From NCBI RefSeq assembly GCF_036964905.1, contig NZ_JBALHR010000006.1, positions 1 through 64,000 of the forward strand: a stretch of 64,000 nucleotides of DNA, given 5' to 3'. The notes under the pieces were generated by a model that saw nothing but the letters and a program-made list of their open reading frames with translations, did not search any database and was not told the origin of the DNA. The DNA comes from Gemmobacter denitrificans (GTDB lineage: Bacteria; Pseudomonadota; Alphaproteobacteria; Rhodobacterales; Rhodobacteraceae). How positions within the stretch are numbered: position 1 is the first letter of the stretch; every line of letters begins with the position of its first letter. The translations under genes and the position numbers were made by a program. This document shows, one piece after another, positions 26,696 through 34,343 of this stretch.

Positions 26696-26908
26696 ACCCT
26701 GTCCCCCAAACCTGACGGGACAGTCGCGCATGCCGAATTCACCCACGATGGTTGCCGCGCGCTGTTCTCGATCTCAGAGATGGACGGGGCAGTGATCGTC
26801 TATGATACCGCCACCCAGACCGGGCTGCACCGCCTGCCGATGGTGAAACCAGCAGGAAAAAATAATTACTGACGCAAGGTCAACTTCGAAGATGGCACCG
26901 GCAGTTGA
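26696..26908 (+). pseudogene. Fossil nirN-like gene, 3' piece
   Basis: Reads TLSPKPDGTVAHAEFTHDGC, DGAVIVYDTATQTGLHRLPM and VKPAGKNNY, then TGA at 26870 where the intact NirN has a Trp codon (NVW). It continues RKVNFEDGTGS to the original stop at 26906. The match to the NirN C-terminus (FEDGTSH) is clear. The gene is dead through loss of its 5' part, an IS insertion and a nonsense mutation. Confidence 0.85.
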
Positions 26909-27136
26909 GACGCGAAGAATCGCGGAACGGCGCGACGGCTTTGGCTGATCGTGTAGCCCTTTGCCACTACTGCCGCCACTATCAGCCTGTGGCTGCTGGG
27001 ATTGATGGGCACTAGGCTGGGTCTGCCTGCCGTGTCGCTCGTAGCGGCGATAAGGCATTCACTGCCGCTCAGCCTGCTTGCAACCTTTGCCACCCGAAGC
27101 CGGATCTCAGGGTTGATCGCCAAGGCAGAGGTTTAA
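26892..27136 (+). pseudogene. Fossil copy of the small membrane gene that follows nirN
   Basis: ATG 26892 overlaps the end of the fossil nirN just as in the intact locus (MAPAVE versus MAPATE). After a frameshift the frame from 26909 reads LWLIV, a TAG stop, then PFATTAATISLWLLGLMGTR and LGLPAVSLVAAIRHSLPL, matching the 79-residue protein at 39074-39313. The stop again replaces a Trp codon. The end overlaps the convergent regulator stop at 27133. Confidence 0.75.
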
Positions 27137-27876
27137 CTCGCAACACCCTGTGGAAGACTGACCCCCGCAGTCGCTCCGCCGGTGTCGGGTCCATCGATCA
27201 GCGGATCGGGCGGCACAAATGCCTGCAACCGCGCCATATCGATTATGGTCACCTGCTGCCCCTTTACCTGCACCCCCACCTCGTCCAGCGTTCGGATTGC
27301 ACGGGACAGGTTTTCAGGAGTCATGCCAAGATAGGATGCGATCAGGCGCTTTTCCACGCTCAGCGTAAAGCGCGCAATTCCCCCAAGATTGCGTGACTGC
27401 TTCAGCAGGTAGGCGGCGATCCTCTCACGCGAATTGCGCAGTTTCAGGCACTTGGCATGGCGCACAACTGCCCGGTAGCACCCCGCCAGTTCGGTGATGG
27501 TGGACACCGCGAATTCCGGGTCGCGCCGGAACACAGCACGCAGATCAGAAGCTGGCACCAGCAACAGGCGCGATCGTTCGAGCGTGCGCGCCGACATCAG
27601 ATAGGGGGCATCCTTGATACATGCCGCAAGAATAAATGTGCCAATGGGATTGACGACTGCCATGGTGCATAATCTGTTTTCCCAGTTGGCATAAAGCTCC
27701 ACCGATCCCTCAAGCACCACATGCAGGAAATCCGCAGGGTCGCCCTGACGGATCAGTTCCATTCCGGCCGGGAAAGTTTGGGCATAGGCACCCTGGACCA
27801 GCTGCTCAAAGCTTACTTTAAGCATGTCGCGAAACAGGGGCAGGTGGCGCACCTCTGCTATATCGTGGGGCCTCAT
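27133..27876 (-). CDS. Crp/Fnr-family transcriptional regulator (Dnr/NnrR-like)
   Basis: A 247-residue protein with an N-terminal cyclic-nucleotide-binding fold (GMELIRQGDPADFLHVVLEG, SVELYANWENR) and a C-terminal winged helix (VEKRLIASYLGMTPENLSRA, IRTLDEVGVQVKGQ). It lacks the N-terminal Cys cluster of FNR, so it is more like the Dnr/Nnr group that senses NO through heme. It differs clearly from the Nnr at 57867-58565. It is flanked by a fossil nirN and IS110 debris. A role in the denitrification regulon is likely but not shown; cAMP-independent action is assumed. Confidence 0.82.
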   Translation of the reverse strand: MRPHDIAEVRHLPLFRDMLKVSFEQLVQGAYAQTFPAGMELIRQGDPADFLHVVLEGSVELYANWENRLCTMAVVNPIGTFILAACIKDAPYLMSARTLERSRLLLVPASDLRAVFRRDPEFAVSTITELAGCYRAVVRHAKCLKLRNSRERIAAYLLKQSRNLGGIARFTLSVEKRLIASYLGMTPENLSRAIRTLDEVGVQVKGQQVTIIDMARLQAFVPPDPLIDGPDTGGATAGVSLPQGVAS

Positions 27877-27952
27877 CGATATCTCCGTTCAATGGATACA
27901 CATGTCAATCATCGATGAGAAAATTGTCAATTGAACCGCCCGCCGAACCCGT

Positions 27953-28390
27953 TCATAAAGTCGAATTGATACTCATTAGCAACTGTATCTGTAAGCCCGT
28001 CGCAGCGGTCCATTTTTGACGGCTCTTGCACGGCGCATCAGCGATGGTGACCACCTTTCTGGCGACAGGTGTGATGGTGACCTTGTGCGGTTTTCCAGCC
28101 TTGCGGAGGCGATCTGCAAAGGACTTCAAGCTTGGGTTGTGATGTGCCGCGACCAGCGCCGCCTGGAACATTAAATGCCGCAGGGCACGGCGACCGCCTG
28201 CGATGGCCCGTTTTACGCGAAGGGTCCCTCTGTCAGGCGCGACAGGTGCCAATCCAGTGAGTGCGGCAGCCTCTTCGTCAATGATGGTACCGATCGCGAG
28301 CATTTCAGCGATCAGCAGTGTGTTGGCAACCGGGCCGATTCCTAGGACAGAGCAGAGTATACTGGCGGTCTCCGACAGGCCACGCTGCCC
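27953..28390 (-). pseudogene. IS110-family transposase, C-terminal remnant
   Basis: The minus frame reads ASILCSVLGIGPVANTLLIA, EMLAIGTIIDEEAAALTGLA and GGRRALRHLMFQAALVAAHH, then SFADRLRKAGKPHKVTI, the C-terminal part of IS110/IS116/IS902 transposases. The catalytic DEDD N-terminal part is missing. Confidence 0.8.
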
Positions 28391-28464
28391 ATGGCGGTCA
28401 ACCGCCCGCCATTGTCTACTTCAACGCAACCCAAACCGATAAGCAGGTGCAGGAAGTAGCTTAA
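28390..28464 (+). pseudogene. IS3-type OrfB C-terminal scrap
   Basis: About 25 codons read HGGQPPAIVYFNATQTDKQV then QEVA and a stop, like the extreme C-terminus of some IS3-family OrfB proteins. It abuts the IS110 remnant. Too short for a firm call. Confidence 0.4.
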
Positions 28465-28639
28465 ACAACCCCGGAAACTGTCCAATAATTGGGGCTTAGC
28501 TCACACATCCAGTCCGACAAACAGCTTCACCCCGAAGTCCTCCCGATAGATTGGATACGGGAATGGCGCCAGCTTGCCCTCAATATTGGAACGGTAACGG
28601 GCGCGTCGCAGCGCAGTCCCCGCCGTAGCATTTCGTTCT

Positions 28640-28920
28640 CGCATCATAGAAAAAACATAATGATTGCGACGCGCCGACAGTCCTTCAGGCGCCCGAACAT
28701 GATCTCGATGCGGTTGGGGACGTTTCTAGCGGCGCTTGTCGTGCCTGATGGGATTGCCACGAGACTTCCTGACGGGGATGCAGGGCTTGATCCCCTTGTC
28801 TTTCAACGCTTCCCTGAACCAGTCGGCATTGTAGTCCCGGTCGGCCAGAAGCCACTCTGCCTTTGGCAGGCTGCCCAGCAGGGCCGCTGCGCCGGTGTAG
28901 ATGCGCTTCCTTGATTGCAT
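28640..28920 (-). pseudogene. IS5-family transposase remnant with frameshift
   Basis: Reads GAAALLGSLPKAEWLLADRD, YNADWFREALKDKGIKPCIP, then a stop, then in another frame NRIEIMFGRLKDCRRVA. This is the catalytic C-terminal part of an IS5-type transposase (DRxYDADWFREAL, RIEIMFGRLKDWRRVA). The region 28465-28640 shows nothing else recognisable. Confidence 0.75.
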
Positions 28921-28949
28921 GACGGTGCTTGTGGAAGATGAGGCCGCTG

Positions 28950-29265
28950 ACGTGCCCGCGCTGGTCCGGCAAGAGTGCTAGGACATGCAGGCGCGAATCA
29001 CCGAGCGCCCCGCGAAACTCAAGGCGCTGGCCAGCCGATCGGACACGGCGCGCCGACTCCAGATCATGCCAGATATGGGACCGATAACGGCCGTCGCGGT
29101 CGAAGCGTTTGGACCCGAGATGGCACAGTTCAAGACGGGGCGCAATGTCGCGACTGGGTTGGCTTGGGCGGCCATAGATTCCGCTGTGCAACTGGCCGTC
29201 ACGAATGATAGCGCACAAGCCGACAAAGCTGGTCGCGATCGCGCTGGCCAACAAGGGACTTGAGT
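28950..29265 (+). pseudogene. IS110-family transposase remnant, rightward
   Basis: The + strand reads ITERPAKLKALASRSDTARR, LQIMPDMGPITAVAVEAFGP and EMAQFKTGRNVATG, matching the central-to-C-terminal region of IS110 transposases (MPGVGPI, FxxGRDFxAWLGL). Reading is lost to frameshifts after that. It is a different copy from 27953-28390 and points the other way. Confidence 0.65.
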
Positions 29266-29272
29266 GGTCTCC

Positions 29273-29365
29273 TTAGGCCATGACCTCGGCAACCGCATGG
29301 CCTCTTGATGCCAATACGTCGACCTGCCCGAGCTTGGCGACGATCTCCCTCTCCTCTGGGGCATT
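29273..29365 (-). pseudogene. IS3-family OrfA N-terminal scrap
   Basis: Reads PEEREIVAKLGQVDVLASRG then HAVAEVMA and a stop, like the N-terminus of IS3-type OrfA (EEIVAKLRQVDVL). It is cut by the IS110 remnant. The interval to the cytochrome gene (29366-29431) is short and featureless. Confidence 0.5.
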
Positions 29366-29431
29366 CCGTTATCCTCCAGATAGCTCGGGAGCCATACCGC
29401 ATGGCGACCTACTTTTCAGGAGCAGACCAGT

Positions 29432-29836
29432 TCACTTCAGTGTCGCTAGGTAAGCAGCCATATCCTCGCCACCCTTGGTCAACTTGAACGTCATCTTGGT
29501 TTTCGCCTTGTCGTCGCCCGTGACCCTTCTCAGAAATGCGCCCGGATCGGCCACATACTCGGCGATCTGCGCCTCGTCCCAAACGATGCCTTTTTCCTTG
29601 GCCTCAAGGATACCGTCACCGTATTTGAAATCGGCCGACGAGGCGACCGGCTTGCCGACGATGCCGAAAAGGTTCGGGCCGGTCTTGCCGCCCTTCTGGA
29701 TCTCGGTGCCATCGGCACCGATGATCGAGTGGCAGGCCTTGCATTTCTTGAAGTCAGCCTCGCCCTTGGCGGCATCGCCGGCAAAGGCCGGGACGGTCAG
29801 ACAAAGGGAAAGAACGGTGGCTACGCGCAACAGCAT
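29432..29836 (-). CDS. Periplasmic cytochrome c (c550/c2 type), last gene of the nos operon
   Basis: A 134-residue protein from ATG 29836, with AAAGGAAA as ribosome binding site and a signal peptide (MLLRVATVLSLCLTVPAFA). The heme c motif is CKACH (C32, C35, H36), and the Met ligand is in KTKMTFKL. GDAAKGEADFKKCKACHS and KTGPNLFGIVGK are typical of Paracoccus c550 and Rhodobacter c2. It lies 11 bp after nosX in the same direction. It probably carries electrons from the bc1 complex to NosZ or NirS. Mature size is on the small side for the c550 family. Confidence 0.88.
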   Translation of the reverse strand: MLLRVATVLSLCLTVPAFAGDAAKGEADFKKCKACHSIIGADGTEIQKGGKTGPNLFGIVGKPVASSADFKYGDGILEAKEKGIVWDEAQIAEYVADPGAFLRRVTGDDKAKTKMTFKLTKGGEDMAAYLATLK

Positions 29837-29847
29837 GGCATTTCCTT

Positions 29848-30753
29848 TCATGCGGGCAAGAGGGATTCGATTTTGACATCGGCGAAGTGGTCGCAGACGG
29901 CGTCTGCCTCGGCCTTGACTTTCGTCAGGCAAAGGGCGGTTGACAGCGCGTCGGCCAGTGCGGCCTGCGGCGCCGTGACGGAAACGGCACGCCAGGCCGC
30001 GCGCTCGGGCTGGCCGGTGCGCGGATCAAGGATATGGCCAAGGCGGCCCTCGGGGTCGAAGGTCGTGCCCAGCGGGGCCGATGTGGCCAGTGCCCGTCCC
30101 CGCAACCCGACCTCGCCGCCTTGCGCCAGCTTGACGGGCCAGACCCCGCCGTCGGGCTGGCCACCAAGGGCGCGAAACTCGCCCGTATCGATCAGGATGT
30201 CGGTCAACCCCTCGGCTTCAAGCAGCGCGGCGACGCGATCGGCCACAAAGCCTTGCGCGATGCCGTTCAGCGTCAGCGCCATGCCCCTCTCCACCGAGAC
30301 AGCGTCGGCTTCTACGCGCACCCGACCCCACCCGGTCAGCGCCAGTGCTTCTGCAAGCTCGTCTCCGGCGATCCGGCGCCCGGCAATCGCCGCTTCGGCA
30401 TGGGCCTCCCATAGCCGCTGCACAGTCGGATCGAACAGCCCGCCACTCGCTACATGGACCGACCCGGCCAGCGTCAGACACTCCAGCAACTCAAACGGCG
30501 GTGCATCCAGCCGGCCCGTGGCATTCAACCGCGCCAATGCGCTGTCGGGACGATAGAGGCTGAACACCCCTTCCAGGCGGTCGATCTCGGCCGCGGCGCG
30601 GGCGGTGATCGCGGGCGCGTCAGGATGGGTGATCCGGATTGTCGCGCGTGCCCCCAAGGCGGCACCGCTCCAGACATGGGGTGAGGCCATCGTCCGGCGC
30701 GGAAGCGCGACAGCCGCCGCCGAAATGGTCAGGAATCTGCGCCGGTTCAACAT
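29848..30753 (-). CDS. nosX: ApbE-type FAD:protein FMN transferase NosX
   Basis: A 301-residue protein from ATG 30753, with a twin-arginine signal (LNRRRFLTISAAAVALP). The ApbE fold shows LNGIAQGFVADRV, LIDTGEFRALGG, HILDPRTGQ and ADALSTALCL, where Asp and Thr bind Mg2+. It attaches FMN through a phosphoester to Thr of periplasmic FMN-binding proteins, here most likely NosR. It follows nosL by 4 bp and precedes the cytochrome gene by 11 bp. A paralogue, NirX, lies at 51422-52312. Confidence 0.93.
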   Translation of the reverse strand: MLNRRRFLTISAAAVALPRRTMASPHVWSGAALGARATIRITHPDAPAITARAAAEIDRLEGVFSLYRPDSALARLNATGRLDAPPFELLECLTLAGSVHVASGGLFDPTVQRLWEAHAEAAIAGRRIAGDELAEALALTGWGRVRVEADAVSVERGMALTLNGIAQGFVADRVAALLEAEGLTDILIDTGEFRALGGQPDGGVWPVKLAQGGEVGLRGRALATSAPLGTTFDPEGRLGHILDPRTGQPERAAWRAVSVTAPQAALADALSTALCLTKVKAEADAVCDHFADVKIESLLPA

Positions 30754-30757
30754 GGTC

Positions 30758-31330
30758 TTACCCCTCGTTTCGCTGCGACAGGGCGCGCAGGCGGTCTTTG
30801 AAATCTTCGTCATCCGCGGAATCACCTACGGGATCGACATCCGCAACCGGTGCGATCACCGCAGAATCCGGCACCTCCGCCAGATCCATCACCGTCCCGC
30901 CATGCTGATCTGCAAAGTCTCTCGCGGTGGCGGCATCAGAGAATGGCACCAGTTCGGGCGCGCCCATGCCCCCCTCGCGCGCGGACCCCACGACGAAATG
31001 CGCAGTCTTCGCGTCGATCCAGTTCGCGGGTCCGGGCACCTCCCATGTGGCGCCGGGGGCACCCATGTCATTGACCCATATCGCAAGAATGGTGTGGCTT
31101 TGCTCAGGCAGGCGCGAATAGGCGATGGCGTCGCGTACTTGGCTGAAGAACAGCGGTGCGCCGGGTAATCCTTCGAGATGCACCTGTGCCTTGGGGCCGG
31201 GGTGCTCGTTCAGGTTCATCTGGCAATAGTGCCCGATGGCCTCGTCGGTCAGCGTGATCGGATCGACCGCCTGGGCGACCTCGTCGCGGCAGGCCGCCAG
31301 CATCAGCACCAGGATCAGCGCGCGTTTCAT
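30758..31330 (-). CDS. nosL: Copper lipoprotein NosL
   Basis: A 190-residue protein with a lipoprotein signal (MKRALILVLMLAAC, lipid Cys at 14), anchoring it in the periplasm. The NosL metal-binding region is visible as GHYCQMNLNEHPGPKAQVHL, with LPGAPLFFSQVRDAIAY and WEVPGPANWIDA later. NosL supplies Cu(I) for the CuZ site of N2O reductase. Overlaps nosY by four bases; nosX follows. Confidence 0.93.
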   Translation of the reverse strand: MKRALILVLMLAACRDEVAQAVDPITLTDEAIGHYCQMNLNEHPGPKAQVHLEGLPGAPLFFSQVRDAIAYSRLPEQSHTILAIWVNDMGAPGATWEVPGPANWIDAKTAHFVVGSAREGGMGAPELVPFSDAATARDFADQHGGTVMDLAEVPDSAVIAPVADVDPVGDSADDEDFKDRLRALSQRNEG

Positions 31331-32151
31331 GGTGTCACCTTGCGGAAGGCGGCCGTGGCAAGGGCCAGCGCGACCATTGGCCAGGCCAGAATCGACAGCG
31401 CCGATTGCCAGATCGGGATGGCCGCAGCCGCTCCGCCGACACCCGAGGCCGCAGCCGTCGCGTCAGATGCCGAAAGGTTGAACAGCCGGAACGCATCGGC
31501 CGGATTGGCCAGCAGCGCGACCGGGAACAGATCGGTGGTGAACCAACCGCCATCATCGGCGACGACCGCCGCCAGCAGCCCAAGGTCATAAAGAACCACC
31601 AGCCCCAGCCATAGCCCGATTGCCAGCCCCGCCGCCCCCGATGGCCGCCGCGCCAGCGCCGAAAGCGCATAGCCCGCACCAAGGAAGGTGGCCCCCAGAA
31701 GGACCGAGGTCCAGCCAAGCCGCCACAGCGCCGGAAGGCCCGCCACCGCAGCAGGATCGACCGCCAGCGCCGCCGCCGCCGCGATGCCATAGCCCACGCC
31801 CACCGCCAGCGCGAGGATCGCGACATGGGCCGCGAGCTTGCCCAGAACGATCTCGATCCGTGCGACCGGATAGGTCAGCAGCAGGGGCAGCGTGCCGCGT
31901 TCGACCTCTCCGGCGATGGCGTCAAAGCTCATCAGCAGGGCCAGAAGCGGCACCAGATAGACGGAAAGCGAGGTCAGCGAGGCGACAGTCACCGACAGCC
32001 GGTCAACGCCCAGACCGCCCGTCGGCGCCGAGCCTGCGGCAGAAAGGACCAGCGCGAACAGCGCCATCAACACAATGGCGATGGCAACCCAGCGGTTGCG
32101 CAGCGCAATGCGGAATTCGGTTCCCGCAGTCGCAAGGACACGATCCATCAT
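31327..32151 (-). CDS. nosY: NosY, membrane subunit of the NosFY ABC transporter
   Basis: A 274-residue protein with six hydrophobic segments. The N-terminal EFRIALRNRWVAIAIVLMAL and the cytoplasmic GEVERGTLPLLLTYPVARIE are typical of NosY/ABC-2 permeases. With NosF it forms the transporter that supports CuZ assembly, working with NosD and NosL. Overlaps nosF and nosL by four bases each. Confidence 0.93.
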   Translation of the reverse strand: MMDRVLATAGTEFRIALRNRWVAIAIVLMALFALVLSAAGSAPTGGLGVDRLSVTVASLTSLSVYLVPLLALLMSFDAIAGEVERGTLPLLLTYPVARIEIVLGKLAAHVAILALAVGVGYGIAAAAALAVDPAAVAGLPALWRLGWTSVLLGATFLGAGYALSALARRPSGAAGLAIGLWLGLVVLYDLGLLAAVVADDGGWFTTDLFPVALLANPADAFRLFNLSASDATAAASGVGGAAAAIPIWQSALSILAWPMVALALATAAFRKVTP

Positions 32152-33050
32152 TGCCCCTCTCTCTGGCTGAAGTGGCTGTAGATGTCTTCAAGGCTGGGCG
32201 GGATCACGTCGATATCGACCACATCCGGGCCAAAGGCGGCGATGCGGGCCAGCGTCGAGAGCTTGTCCTCTTGCGCGCAGGTCAGATGCAGCAGGCCGCC
32301 CGCGTCGATCCGCGCGCCCGGCAGGCCGGCAGCGATCGCGCTCGCATGGCCGTTATGGGCGGTGACGGTCATCGCGACCGGCAGCGAGGCCACGCGGCGC
32401 AGATCGGCCAGAGTACCCTCGGCCACCAGACGACCGCGCGCCAGGATCAGGATATGGTCGGTGCGCGCCTCGACCTCGGTCAGTGCGTGCGACGACAGCA
32501 GGATCGCCGCCCCCTCGGCCGCGAGCCCGTCAAGCAGCGCATAGAAATCACGCCGGGAGACGGGGTCGAGCCCGCTGGTCGGCTCGTCCAGAACCAACAG
32601 CTTTGGATGCCCGATCAGCGCCTGCGCAAGGCCCACACGCTGACGCATCCCCTTGGAATAGGTGCCGATGCGCCGTCGCGCCGCATGGGCAAGCCCCACG
32701 CGATCCAGCAGCGCCAAGGCCTGCGCCGGTTTTTCGCCCCGCAGGCGCAGATAGTAGCGCAACTGCTCTTCGCCGGTCAGCGCAGGGTGGAATGCCGCGT
32801 TTTCCGGCAGGTAGGCCACGCCCGCGCGCGCCACGGCCGAACCCGGCGCCGCACCCAGGACCTCGACCGTGCCCGAGGAAGCCGGGATCAACCCGAGGAT
32901 GATCTTCATCATCGTTGACTTGCCGGCGCCATTATGCCCCAGAAGGGCCACGCGCTGCCCTGGCGCCACCGCCAGCGACACATTGGTCAAGGCAGAAACG
33001 CCGTCGAACCGCTTAGTGAGTGACGAGATTTTCAGGGTCGATATCATCAT
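32148..33050 (-). CDS. nosF: NosF, ATPase of the NosFY ABC transporter
   Basis: An ABC ATPase of about 300 residues, with Walker A GHNGAGKST, signature YSKGMRQRVGLAQALIG, and Walker B LLVLDEPTSGLD. ATG 33050 is preferred because AAAGGTG precedes it; GTG 33056 and ATG 33047 are alternatives. The 5' end overlaps nosD by about 38 bp. It powers NosY/NosD-mediated maturation of N2O reductase. Confidence 0.93.
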   Translation of the reverse strand: MMISTLKISSLTKRFDGVSALTNVSLAVAPGQRVALLGHNGAGKSTMMKIILGLIPASSGTVEVLGAAPGSAVARAGVAYLPENAAFHPALTGEEQLRYYLRLRGEKPAQALALLDRVGLAHAARRRIGTYSKGMRQRVGLAQALIGHPKLLVLDEPTSGLDPVSRRDFYALLDGLAAEGAAILLSSHALTEVEARTDHILILARGRLVAEGTLADLRRVASLPVAMTVTAHNGHASAIAAGLPGARIDAGGLLHLTCAQEDKLSTLARIAAFGPDVVDIDVIPPSLEDIYSHFSQREGQ

Positions 33051-34341
33051 ATTCACCTTTTGCCCAACGACCCGCCGCCTCTGCCTCAGGGGCGAGCATT
33101 TCGGAGGGCACAGCGATGTCGAGCGGGGTCATCAGCGGGTGACTGTCCGTCACGCCACCGGGGAGTGTAGCGGGAAAGCTGGCTTGCGACCAGCGGATCA
33201 GTTGCACCGCTGGGGCGCCCGTGAGCAAGGCGACGGCAGGCTGCGACCACAGAATGTGGTCCATCAGGTCATTCGGGCGGAACACGCCATCGGCAATGCC
33301 GTCGCCGTTCAGGTCAAAGGCCGGATGGTCGGACCAAAAGTTCCCGCGCCCTTCGAAACTCCATTCGATATGGCGGGTGCCGACATATTTCACCTGCTCG
33401 CGGTTCGACAGGAAGGTGTTCCCGGTCAGCACATTGCGCTCTGACCCGGCGGTGAAATGCACGCCGATCCCACAGTCCTGAAAGCGGTTGCCGTAGATCA
33501 GGTTCTTGTGCGCATTGTAGATGAACAGGCATTTCTTCGTGCCCCCGCGTACGAGATTGCCTGACACATCGGCGCCGTTGGCATAGTTCAGCATCAGCCC
33601 GTGTTCGCGATCACCCAAAGACAGGTTGTTCAACACCTGCACGCGATCCGAAAACATGATGGCAAAGCCCAGATGGTTGCCGATGCTGATGTTGCCCGAA
33701 ACCTCGGAGTCATGCGTGTACATGTAGTGCACGGCGAAGCGCAGGTCGCGGAAGCTGTTGTTGCGGTAGGTCCCCTTGCGCGAGGTGTTGGAAAAGATTC
33801 CATCGCGGCCAAAGCGGACGGAATTGCCCTCGACCACTGTGCCGGGGCTGTTCCAGATGTAGATGCCGTTGCCACGTTCGTTCATCCGCGCGTTCTGGCG
33901 CCCGATGATTTCGTTGTTCGCCACCCGCGCGTCGCGACCGCCATGCACGTCTATGCCGTGCATGTTGTCCTGCAGCAGCAGGTTTTCGATCACCGCACGG
34001 TCGGCGCCCTTCAGGATCTTCACGCCGGCGTCAAGTTGCTGGTTCATCGCCCCCGATCCAGTGACGGCAAAGCCCTGCAGCGTCACGTCGGGCGAACTGA
34101 TGGTAATGACCGTGCCATGCCCCTGTCCGTCCACGATGGCGTCACGCGGTCCTTGCAGGGTCAGCGGCCGGTCGATGGTGACGGGACCAGTATAGGCCCC
34201 GTCGGTCAGCACAAGCACATCGCCGGGAGAAGCCCCGGCGATGGCGCTGGCAAGGCTACCCTGCCCCGGCGGGACATGCCGCTCCGCGGCCCCCGCCATC
34301 GGGGCGACAAGCAGTGCAAGGGCAAGGGCAAGCCGCTTCAT
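33013..34341 (-). CDS. nosD: NosD, periplasmic CuZ-maturation protein
   Basis: A 442-residue protein from ATG 34341, with a signal peptide (MKRLALALALLVAPMAGAA). It folds as a right-handed beta-helix, shown by repeated short turns such as VIENLLLQDNMHGIDVHGGR, NNEIIGRQN and NSVRFGRDGIFSNTS. NosD links the NosFY transporter to sulfur/copper delivery for CuZ. It starts 2 bp after the nosZ stop and overlaps nosF. Confidence 0.94.
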   Translation of the reverse strand: MKRLALALALLVAPMAGAAERHVPPGQGSLASAIAGASPGDVLVLTDGAYTGPVTIDRPLTLQGPRDAIVDGQGHGTVITISSPDVTLQGFAVTGSGAMNQQLDAGVKILKGADRAVIENLLLQDNMHGIDVHGGRDARVANNEIIGRQNARMNERGNGIYIWNSPGTVVEGNSVRFGRDGIFSNTSRKGTYRNNSFRDLRFAVHYMYTHDSEVSGNISIGNHLGFAIMFSDRVQVLNNLSLGDREHGLMLNYANGADVSGNLVRGGTKKCLFIYNAHKNLIYGNRFQDCGIGVHFTAGSERNVLTGNTFLSNREQVKYVGTRHIEWSFEGRGNFWSDHPAFDLNGDGIADGVFRPNDLMDHILWSQPAVALLTGAPAVQLIRWSQASFPATLPGGVTDSHPLMTPLDIAVPSEMLAPEAEAAGRWAKGEYDDIDPENLVTH

Positions 34342-34343
34342 GA

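Noticed and set aside
26866..27123. 85-codon minus-strand frame next to the Crp/Fnr gene
   Set aside because: It is antisense to the fossil of the small membrane gene, which gives a better explanation of the sequence.
27877..27952. TTGAC-like sequences upstream of the Crp/Fnr gene at 27876 as an FNR box
   Set aside because: No correctly spaced second half-site; several TTGAC/TTGAT pieces only by chance.
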